Of a stretch of DNA of 29,694 bases, positions 17,990 through 27,102 are shown piece by piece (the first letter of the stretch is position 1; each line of letters begins with the position of its first letter). The notes below the pieces were generated by a model. That model worked only from the letters and a program-made list of their open reading frames with translations. It had not been told where the DNA came from and searched no databases. The stretch lies in NCBI GenBank assembly GCA_018398765.1, contig JAHBMJ010001528.1, forward strand, positions 1 through 29,694, given 5' to 3'. The position numbers were made by a program, and so were the translations under genes. The stretch is from Chromera velia. Lineage: Eukaryota > Sar > Chromeraceae.

Positions 17990-18755
17990 GGTACGACTGG
18001 GTGCATCGAGCTGTATTGCATTCGATCCCGGGACCGAGTCGGACATTACAGTAGTCACAAAGGGATATTAGATGTACTGCATTTAATCTGGCACACTGCC
18101 AGTCTGCCAGTCAGAAAAAGAGACTAAGTGCATTGCACTAGGCATTGCATTCGATCTGACGCAAGCAGAGATAAGTGGAGGCTGGATCGATACACTGCAG
18201 CATTCAATCGAACGCAGAGAGCAAAAGAGACTCAGTCTGGATGCATTCCATTCGATCGCATTCGATCTGACACAGGCAGAGAGAAGTAGAGGCTGGATAC
18301 ACTTCTGAATCATTCGATCTGACGTAGAGAGGAAAAGAGATTGGATGCATTGCATTCAATCTGACGCATGCAAAGAGAAAGGGAGACTGCATGAGTTCCT
18401 TACATTCGATCTAGCGTATGCATACAGAAAGAAAGGGGGACTGGGTGTATTGTAGTCGATTTGATGCAGAAAGAAAGGGAAACTACATGGGTGTATTGCA
18501 ATCGATCTGATGCATGCAGAGAGAAAGAGAGAGTGGGTACCTTGCATTCGATCTGACGCATGCAGAAAGAAAGGGAGACTGAGTGTGTTGCAGTCGATTC
18601 AACACAGAAAGAAAGGGAGACTACATGGGTGTATTGCAGTCAATCTGATGCAGAGAGAAAGGGAGACTGGGTGTATTGCAGTCAGTCTGACGCATAAAGG
18701 GAGACTGAGTGCATTACATTCGATCTGACGCAGAGAGGAAAGGAGACTGGACGTT
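17990..18755. repeat. Degenerate minisatellite, about 40-50 bp period
   Basis: Around 15 imperfect units share a core like GCATTCGATCTGACGCATGC followed by AGAGAGAAAGGGAGACTGGG. Cores lie near 18018, 18146, 18199, 18259, 18351, 18401, 18498, 18543, 18637, 18678 and 18717. Unit length varies, so frames shift between units and peptide repeats on either strand do not persist. I therefore do not call a gene. Confidence 0.8.
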
Positions 18756-18829
18756 TGACATTCAAAAAAATGATAATTGAGGGTTTTTTCATGTATGCCG
18801 CGTCCCCATTCAAGAAAATTGAAGCCAAT

Positions 18830-19062
18830 TAAATGCAAACGATGTGGGCCAGTGAGACGGAGAGAAAAGAAGCAATAGTAAGAAGCAATGCAAACGATGT
18901 GAGGCAGTGAGGAGTACAGAGAGAAAAGAAACAAATTAAATGCAGATGATGTGAACCAGTGAGATGGAGAGAAAAGAAGCAATGCAAACGATGTGAGGCA
19001 GTGAGGAGTACGGGGAGAAAGGAAGCAATGCAAACGATGGCATTGAGGCAGTGAGACGGTGA
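18830..19062. repeat. Second degenerate minisatellite, about 43-56 bp period
   Basis: Five units share GCAAACGATGTGAGGCAGTG followed by GAGAGAAAAGAAGCAAT. The 'gatg' anchor falls near 18841, 18897, 18947, 18990 and 19036. The purine-rich part resembles that of the preceding array, so the two may have a common origin. Confidence 0.75.
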
Positions 19063-19073
19063 TGTGGCGAAGT

Positions 19074-19097
19074 AAAAAATTAATTAATTAATTAATT
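19074..19097. repeat. (TTAA)n microsatellite
   Basis: About five TTAA/AATT units, directly before GC-rich DNA containing CGCGGGGG (from 19112) and CCCCCGCG (near 19147-19154) as inverted arms. Confidence 0.8.
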
Positions 19098-19390
19098 CAC
19101 CCATACAGAGACGCGGGGGCTTTAGGCCCGCACGGTGGGGAGACCCCCCCGCGTTCGCGAAGGAATTTGCCGAAAAACGGCCAAAACGCTAGCCAAAACT
19201 ATTATGGCTGAATCCATACTGCGTGATCCACAATAAATGAGAGTGAATGCGCCTAAGACCATCTTTTTTATATCCAAGAGAGTAGATTGTGCTAAGTCAC
19301 CACTGTAAAATGGGTGTCACTAAGAAATGGCGGAAAGCAACCAGTCAACTTTATACTGCAGGGTGTGGGCAGAATAGGGGTGTATATACA

Positions 19391-19477
19391 GGGGGGGGNN
19401 NNNNNNNNNNNNNNNNNNNNNNNNNNNNNNNNNNNNNNNNNNNNNNNNNNNNNNNNNNNNNNNNNNGGGGGGGGGGG
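19391..19477. other. Assembly gap (68 N) flanked by G-runs
   Basis: N bases fill 19399-19466. G8 precedes the gap and G11 follows it. The gap probably marks a long G homopolymer or G-rich repeat that could not be read through; any open frame crossing it is meaningless. Confidence 0.95.
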
Positions 19478-20440
19478 TTAAACATTAAGGCAATCGAAAC
19501 CATCTGGGAGGGGGGGTAGTCTGGCACTATGGAGAACATCAATTGAATTATCCTACCTCCGGGAGGGAGTAGGATAGCGTTATGGTCTATGCTAAATATC
19601 CTACCCCCTTACCCACAAAATTAATAGTCTACCACTCTGTTATCGATCCATCACTAGATCAATCAATCGATACTGATCCTAATCTTCAATCAATATTAAA
19701 AAAACAATCAGTGTCTGCATCCTAATATTGTTTTCTTTTCAGTTCATTTCTTCTTTTCTCGTTTGCACCTTAGAAGTGCACCGCCACATCCTTTTTGGGT
19801 GGCTCCTGCTTGTCAGATATGATGGCAGAAAGATGTACAGACGAAACTCTTCAGTTCTTTTCTAATTTAAACCAACGCCCCTCGATTTTTCTTCATAGAA
19901 ATGTAGAAGTATTTAGACAGACATGCTTGCAGCCTCATAAAGTTTTGGTGTCGGAGTCTTTACAAAGAACAAAAAGCGTACTTTGCAGTGGTATGTGCAA
20001 GCCTCAATTGACTAGATACAAACTATAGAGATACAAATAATGAAGATTCTAAATGATGTGCCAGGAGATTTCTTTTCCAGCTAATCTTTGACTTGAGTTC
20101 GGTTTCATTTCGACCACGACTTTTTTTTTTATGTGGAGACTTGAGCTAGTGCTTGCACATGTAGGTCCCAACATACTGCGTAGCACGCCTTAGGGCATGC
20201 CTGCGGCTGGGCCGCCCCCCCTCTCCCCCCCCGTGAAGCCCTTAGGCCAGTATAGCTGCCCCCCCCCCCCCCCCCTTTTTAGTGCTAGGGGGCTGGCTCC
20301 AGACGGAGGGGGTAAGGGCAGTCCATATAGGATTATACACCGCTATTGGGCAGAGCACGTGGTCGGATGGGGTGGAGGGCTTTCTGGGTGGAGAGAGTAT
20401 TTTATGGGAGGGGTGGGAGGGACAATTAGTATGTGTGGAA

Positions 20441-20484
20441 GGGGTGCTCCGCTGGAGGCAGCACTTCAGCGGTGGGCGCACCCC
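20441..20484. repeat. Two-part GC hairpin
   Basis: The outer arms GGGGTGC (20441-20447) and GCACCCC (20478-20484) enclose inner arms CCGCTGGA (20449-20456) and TTCAGCGG (20465-20472), with an 8-base loop and one G-T pair. It could be an RNA stem; nothing else supports a transcript. Confidence 0.4.
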
Positions 20485-20647
20485 GCCTGACGGCTCGAAG
20501 GAGCAAAGGACTAACCAGCTAGCCTGAGCTAGGCCTCTACCGAGCCCCGGCAGGTCAGAATCATCATCACAGAGCGGCAGGTCAGAAGCAGGCAGAGCAT
20601 GCAAAGCCAAAGGCCGCGCGCATGATGGATCCATGGGGATTCATGAG

Positions 20648-20702
20648 GGCCCCGGAAAATTTCCGGGCCATTTTTTTTTTTCGCTTTGCGGGGCCGCGAA
20701 GC
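20648..20702. repeat. Hairpin, T11 run, hairpin
   Basis: CCGGAAA (20652-20658) and TTTCCGG (20660-20666) form a stem, extended outward by GGCC on both sides with a one-base bulge. An 11-T run follows at 20671-20681. A second stem is made by GCTTTGCGG (20683-20691) and CCGCGAAGC (20694-20702) with one G-T pair. A stem followed by a T-run can end RNA polymerase III transcripts, but I see no pol III promoter nearby. Confidence 0.4.
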
Positions 20703-20870
20703 ACTGAAATGTGCACAAGCTGCCTGAACGTCAACACAGCAGTTACCGTCCACTGGCCAGCAGATAGTGGCTGGGCGACTGTTGTGGTGTCACACTAGCT
20801 GTTGAGGACTGCTTTGTGTGTGCTCCGCCTTTTTTCGTTACCATTGTGTGACAACGAGTGCTGATTCAGA

Positions 20871-22676
20871 ATGACACGGAGATTCGCGCCACTCCTCTTG
20901 GTGGGGGTTGCCCTGTCGTCTCTTGGCGTCTCCCTTAGTTTTCGGGTCTCCCGCGGTTTTCAGGTACAGCGAGGCCGTCATGCAGAAGTCGAAAGACAAA
21001 ATCCAGGCTTGGTGAGTTTGATATCTTCCGTTTCTGTGTTCTGGGTGATTTGACTTTCGCACAGCGTTGTTGATTCGGATGTGTGTCTCTCTTGTTTTAT
21101 TTTTAGAACTGCCGTCTCCCTCGTCTCTGTTCTTCTTTCACTGTTCAGTTGCTCGGTTTTGCTGGAATAGGAAGGGTTCTCCGCGCAAGACTTTCCATTC
21201 GATGGGCTTTGCCAACTGCTTGGTCGTTTCTTGTAGCAATGATTCAATTTGTCTCCTTGTCACTCTGTCTCTCTTTCTCTATTCACTAAGAGGCCGAAAA
21301 GACAGGAGAACGAACTTCATTACGTCTTGCAGCTCTTTCTTCCGCTGATCCCTCTTCCTTTTCTGATTCTCCACACTCTCTTGATGTGCATGTTTCTTTA
21401 TGGCCTGGGTTGCTTGCCTCATTTCGCGCCTCCCTTTGCTTCATCAACGCAGTCTCGAAGACACGCAAGTACAGGGGATGAGATGATGAGCATCGCAGAT
21501 CTGGTGGCACCAACGGGTGACGACTTTTCTCGCAGGAACTTCAGCGAGATTTTTACAAATTTGAAGGAGAAGGGGACGCCCGAAGCCGTGAAGAACTTCA
21601 CGGACATGATCCACCGGCCCAACTGGAATCGGTGGAGAAAGTGCACGCTGACGGATGCACAACTGATTGAGCATGCGAAGCCGACGGCCGAAACTTTGGC
21701 TCGGCAGACTTCGTTGAACTCAGAGGCGTTGCTTGGTCACAGCGCCCTGATTACAAAGTTCGAGGAAGCGCGAAATCAACATCAAAACAATGCCATTGGC
21801 TTGTGGGAGGATGCAATGGAACAGTACCGCCATGAACTTGAAATTCATGGACGGCTGGATGTTTGGACTTGTGGGACGCTACTTCAACACCTCGCCAATG
21901 CGAATGGGGGGACTAGGCTTGAAGACGTTTTTGAGATTTGGAGAGAAGTGGCGGCAGACACTTCTTCTGAGTATTGGCCGTACGCGAAGGCCTTCGAGGC
22001 ACTTGCAAATGCTCGTGACAGCTCGATCACGTTGCTCGACTTTTTTGAAGAAGAGATGAGAAGGAATCAGGTGAAACCGTCTCAGGTCCTCTACACTGAA
22101 TACATCAAAGCAGCCCTAAACCTTCGAAACAGTGAGGGGCTAGAGAGGGCCCGTGATGTCCTTGTGAGGCTCCTCTCTGAGGGGAAACGCCCGGAGATGA
22201 CTGTGATTGAATTGATTGGAGAGGCCTGCAGAGAAATTCCTGGTTTGTTGAAGTATTCGACTGTGTATTCATTTTTCTCGGCTGCCCGAAAAGCCGTATT
22301 GCCCCTGCTGATTCAGAGAAAGAAGGACGCAGAGGATCCGTCCTTCGTCCCTCCATTGGGACAGAGAACGATCAGTCTTGAGCAGCAGCTGTGTGATCGT
22401 GTGTTTGCCCCCTTCCTCCGTTACTTTGCGTCGCCTTCCGAGCAGGATGATGAGCCCATCGAAGAGATCGTGCGCCGTACCACGATCGCCTTGAGTGTGA
22501 AGAAGCGGATGGAAGAAATGGGGATGAAACCCGGAAAGGCGGAGTACAAGCTCCTCATTGAGATTTGCAAGGCCTCCACTCGTCTTGACGAAGGCACAGA
22601 ATTGTTGGAAGAGTCAGAAAAGCTTTACGGCCCCTTTGATGATGAAGCTCCAGAAGGCGAGCAGCTCACTGTTTAA
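20871..22676 (+). CDS. Plastid-targeted PPR-like helical-repeat protein (probable)
   Basis: Two exons, 20871-21011 and 21453-22676, give 454 residues. The donor is GGCTTG|GTGAGT, the acceptor tcatcaacgcag, and both sides are in phase 0. Residues 1-23 form a signal peptide: MTRRF, a hydrophobic core LLLVGVALSSLGV, then SLS. Phe-24 follows, then an Arg/Ser-rich, acid-poor stretch (FRVSRGFQVQRGRH). In algae with secondary plastids this bipartite layout sends proteins to the plastid stroma. From about residue 185 the chain is a series of 35-residue helix pairs. The clearest PPR-type unit is residues 255-290 (KPSQVLYTEYIKAALNLRNS and following), with another near 400-440 (MKPGKAEYKLLIEICKASTR). 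PPR proteins bind organellar RNA. RNA binding here is inferred; the repeats are divergent and a TPR-like protein is possible. Confidence 0.75.
21012..21452 (+). other. Intron of the PPR-like gene
   Basis: It starts GTGAGTTTG and ends ttcatcaacgcag. Another acceptor-like site, ttgttttatttttag at 21106, lies inside, so an extra small exon cannot be excluded. Joining at 21453 keeps phase 0. Confidence 0.6.
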
Positions 22677-23944
22677 GTATCATTGAATGAACTGACTGAA
22701 ACTTCCCATTAACGGGTACAATTAAATAGAGAGTCTCAGCCTCGTCCCCAACCCCCTTACCCCCTTGTTCAAGTTCAACTTCAACAATTGTATACAAAAA
22801 AAAAAAAACTTTTATAACACACTTTGAATTAACCTATATGATAAGCTGTATAAATATGTAACATAGTCTAAAGTTATCGGCAAAAGATATAACTGAATCT
22901 AAATTTATAGATCGCTATGTATAAATCAATTTAAATTAGAATTACAAGTATAGTTACTATAGTGAAGTCTAGAGTGAAGTATAGTGAATTCTAGAGTGAA
23001 TCATATAAGATACTATAGCTTTAGCTATAGCTTCTCTAGGATTATACATACATGTAAAGTTACTACAAGTTACTTACTACTATTGAAGTTACTCGTTGTA
23101 GTACAAGAGTAAAAGTCAGTTATATTATACTATGAACTTATATAAAAATCAATGAATGAATTGAACTAGGAATTGAAATAGTTAAAGGCAACTTAAAGCT
23201 GCCAATGGTGAGCATACCTTTTGCCAGTGGGCTTTGACCAATAAATTGCCGGCGATTTGCCGCCAATTGCGAGGCATGACATGCAAGTTCCGACTGTTCC
23301 GTTGATATTTGTCTCTCGATTTGTCTACCTAGATAAGGCTAGTAGATTGATGGGAACTAGGATTCCCATTCAAAAACGAAAAAAGGATGGGAATTTTTAA
23401 AAAAATAAAAAAAACTGTTATTTAACAGTTCTAAAATATATCAGTTTGTTTACAATTATTGAAATTAGTTAATTAACAGTAACGGAGTTGTCTTTTATGA
23501 TTAATTGATTGGAAATTGATTGATTGATTGATCTAAGTAGATTCAGGCGCTAGTTCAAGCGAGTTGCAAGGCGATCCGGCCCAAGAATCGACCTCCGCTA
23601 CGACAAGTCGACGGCGGGCTATCGTTTGAAAAAGGCTGACACAATTGATCAATGCAGAGAATCGACTTATCTCGAAGGTTCATGGGCTCGAAACAAGGCT
23701 GGAAAAGCACCAAAAAGCACCGCTTCATAAAGCCACCTAAGGGCGATGCCGAAACGTCTGACGGCGCTTGAGCCATAGCTCGAGGACTGCTGTATCGACC
23801 GGCCACGCGGGTAGCCAGCCAGACAGGTGTCTGATCCAAGCGTCAAACGCCTCCACTCCTGCAGTCAGGAAGAGGCACGAGGAATTGGCACAGGATCGGA
23901 GAGGGCACGCGCACACATGCACACCCACGCACACACTCACACAT

Positions 23945-23945
23945 A

Positions 23946-23994
<49 letters not shown>

Positions 23995-23996
23995 AC
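23945..23996. repeat. Compound (CT)n(CA)n microsatellite
   Basis: About 12 CT units pass directly into about 13 CA units, mirroring the compound repeat at 4078-4121. Confidence 0.9.
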
Positions 23997-24258
23997 GAAT
24001 GAGAGAGAGCGCGCGCAGGAGAGAGAAAGAGAGCGACAGACAGAGAGAAAGAGAGAAAAAAGGGGGGCTGGGATGGGGAGGGGTGGGTGGAAGAGGGACG
24101 AGACGGAAAGACACACACTGAAGAGAAGGAATGGGACCGCATCATGAAACTGGAGCTTCAAATTTCCTCCGGAAGAGCCGGCTGCACTGTTGAGTTGATA
24201 TTACCCACAGCAGGCAAACACCATCTCGCACCTTGCAAACAGAGCACACGGAGACGCA

Positions 24259-24260
<2 letters not shown>

Positions 24261-24293
<33 letters not shown>
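24261..24293. repeat. (AC)n microsatellite
   Basis: About 16 AC units, about 90 bp beyond the stop of the minus-strand ORP gene (24382), possibly in its 3' untranslated region. Confidence 0.9.
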
Positions 24294-24295
<2 letters not shown>

Positions 24296-24381
24296 ACACG
24301 CACTAGCATACACACAGAGAAAGAGAGAGAGCGCGCAAATTCACAAGAAGACGAACTTGAATGAATCAGTCGGCCAATCAA

Positions 24382-24480
24382 TCAGCTGCCAGCGGCTCCC
24401 GAGCCAGAAGAAGCATGGGGGGCCGAGGAGCTCCCGTGCCCATGTGAACTTCCGTGTCCGTGTGCATGTCCCCTCTTCTC
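24382..24480 (-). other. His/Gly/Ser-rich C-terminal tail of the ORP
   Basis: After the conserved RHLRKEKRG the protein ends with HAHGHGSSHGHGSSSAPHAS and then SGSGAAGS before TGA. There are five His in 11 residues (788-798). ORPs usually end soon after the conserved helix, so this is an added, probably disordered tail. Confidence 0.7.
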
Positions 24481-25859
24481 CTTTCGCAGGTGCCGATCCC
24501 TCCTCATCATCGCTTCAATCTCCCACTTCCACTTCTGGGCCTTCTCCTCGTTGCCCGCGGACAGCCACAGCAGGTCGGGGCGGAAACTGATCACATCCAC
24601 GAGAGCGCAAGTCATTGAGTCAGTGAGTGAGTGAGTGACTGAGTGAGTGACACAATGTGTAGCTGAATCAGTCAGTAAATGGGGGCCTAAGAGAGAACAC
24701 GCAGATTGCCGTCTACAGACACACAGGAAAAGAAAAAGTCAGAAAGGGTATGCAGAAAAGAGAGAACGAAGAGATGCCGACACTCACCGACAGATGCAGA
24801 GCCTACCAAAAAGAGAAAAATAAAGTTACAATCAAGGAGAAAAAACGACACCTGAACCCTCCCTCCCCACTCTCAGACAGCCTCTTCCCTTCCCGCCAGA
24901 TCAAACACACATGCCACTAGAAGAGCTTCGGTAAAAATGAAGACGCATGCACAGGAGCAAGATTTTCTTTTCCTGCTGCTCGACAGAGGGCCGAAAGTAA
25001 GAAAAAGAAGAAACGCATTAAATTGATCCAACATTCTTTTGCAACAACAAAATCACGCTCATTCGTTCCCCCCATTACCCTCCTCCCACCTACCAGCAAT
25101 CCGACGGTAGCTGCAGCGTCGCTTCCTCACAGTGCGGAGATACGGGAGATGGGGGCACCTGCAGGTCTCCTCCCTCTCCTCCCGGTCCACGAACAGTGGG
25201 TGTCTGTAAGGGCTCCACAGCAACAGTGACAGCAAGAGACGACCGCACGGCGGCAGGGGGCCCCCCGGAAGCCGGAGCAGGTGAAGGGAACCCTCTTTGC
25301 TTTGCGGGACTCCGAGTCGCTGTGCCTCTGTCCTTGTATCGGATCGACCGATACTGCCCCAGCCTCCACCTTTCCCGGCCGTCAATGAGCAAGCTTCCAA
25401 CCCAACTACCCTCCACCCACCCAACGAGACTTTGGGGGGAACTCGCATCCGCTTTTTCTTTCTCATTTCCATTTGCGGCAGGCGGAGCTGAAGCTGAGGA
25501 AGTTGCATGGCTCCATTTCTCCTGTTCTGCAGCCGGCCAGTCAGAGAATAAGGAGGGTGTCGGGGGATACGAGTACCGTTTCGGCTTTGCGGTTGTGCGG
25601 CTGCTGGTCCGTCCCTCTCTGCTCGAGTGGCGCTGCTTTGAGTGCTCACTCGCCCCTCCATGCCCTGCTGCTGAAGTTTTGGAGGTCTCTGCATGTCTCC
25701 GCATGATGCGGGCAGCAAAACTTCCAGCAAGGAGGGAGGGCCGCCTGCAGGCAGGGAAGGAAGGAAGGAAGGAAAGAAGGAAGGAAGGAAGGAAGGAAGG
25801 AAGAAAGAGAAAACAAACGGAGACACAACACAGAATAAAAGCAGAGAAAGTCAGTAAAA

Positions 25860-25891
<32 letters not shown>

Positions 25892-27063
25892 GAGAAAGAA
25901 ACCGCTCTCATTCAACCATGAGACGACACAATACAGACAGCGCAGTACCAACGAAGAACAAGTGAGACAGATGGCCCGATTGGAGACAGAAAGCTGCCAT
26001 CGAAATCGAATCAAGTTGATGCAAACGCAAACAAACACCATGAAGACCTTCGCCGTCTGTCAATACCTTCATCTGCCTTCATTGACCCTTCCCCCCCCCT
26101 ATCCTTCCACCGACCTGCCAAACATTCCCGCTGCCTTCCTAGGATCAGGCCCCCCAACTCTCAGGTCCAGATGGAGACCCGTCTCCTCGTCGTGAAATCT
26201 ACACAGACGGAGAATGAGGGACAGGGAGGGGAGAAGAGAAGAGATGAGATGAGAAGGCCATAAGAGAGATCAGATCGCACAAGTAAGCACACAGAGAGAG
26301 CATCACATGCAATTAAAGAAAAAAAAGTACACGCACGCACTTGTCAGTACATACGCCGACTTGCATTCACGCAGAGTTCCATGCAGAATCATCAATTCTT
26401 CTTATACCAGACAGCAGACGGAACACTGAAGCAAATAGCTCTTACCTGCACAGTCAGGAGAAAACGAAAAGTCAAAAAAAGGGGCTTAAGTATGAAAAAA
26501 ACAAACAAACAACACAGATGCAGGCATACATGGAGGTAGGCAGAGAGGTAGTGGCAGAGAAGACCAACAACAGACAGACAGATACACGAACTCACATGCA
26601 GTCGCCGACGAGAGCCACAGATCGTGTCCCCATCATCATGCCAGACAGGCGCACACTGGGGAGGCAAAAAGTGACCTCCTGACTCTCCCCGGAAGCAGAC
26701 ACAAACCTCACACAATTGGAACCCTGCAGAAGGCAGGAACAGAAAGAATTAAACCAACGAGAGAGACCCTGTTGACCCCTCTCTGGAAATCAAGTTGGCT
26801 CCTTCGTTCGTGACGTCTGACGCGAAGAAGACAGAAAGTGTCGCGACCCTTCAGGAAGACAAACGTTCACTTTTCTTTCTTTCATGGGGCAGTTCTCGAG
26901 TTCACGCGAATCCCATCCCACCCTTGATAGAAAAAAGTGAGTAGGTGAGACAAAAGGGCATGCGGCAATGCAAGCAGAGAGGGAAACAACGTGGGAAGAA
27001 CTCGATCGTCTTCTTCTTCGTGCTCTGTTTTTGCCGACTCCGACTCGAGTCTTCTTTCCTCTG

Positions 27064-27102
<39 letters not shown>

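Larger units (their letters stand above)
19478..20870. other. Intergenic DNA before the PPR-like gene
   Basis: The first half is AT-rich; the second is GC-rich with a C17 run at 20259-20275. A frame at 19795-20028 (about 77 codons, GTG start) sits after an acceptor-like ttttcttttcag but shows no domain, so I do not call it a gene. Two compact GC hairpins are listed separately. I see no other structure. Confidence 0.45.
22677..24381. other. Intergenic DNA between convergent genes
   Basis: 22750-23540 is very AT-rich, with an A12 run at 22798-22809 and scattered TATA and TTAA words; it contains no gene. 23540-23900 is GC-balanced with only a minus-strand open frame of about 94 codons, lacking any recognisable domain. 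23940-24330 is microsatellite. Both flanking genes end toward this region, so it must contain their 3' untranslated parts, but I see no defined poly(A) signal. Confidence 0.5.

Noticed and set aside
17990-18755. A CRISPR-like array
   Set aside because: Units are imperfect, with no separate unique spacers of constant length, and the setting is eukaryotic.
18599-19033. Minus-strand frame of 144 codons with Cys/Phe-rich repeats
   Set aside because: It derives from minisatellites whose period is not a multiple of three; no start context or domain.
19289-19519. Open frames across the N gap
   Set aside because: The N bases cannot be translated, and the flanks are homopolymer.
23555-23839. Minus-strand frame of 94 codons
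   Set aside because: No domain, no credible start or splice partner, and the composition is like the intergenic DNA around it.
25059-25826. Alternative minus-strand frame across ORP exon 8
   Set aside because: Only the frame at 25090-25744 continues in phase from the conserved upstream exon and into the LPSD...FRPD motif; this one does not.
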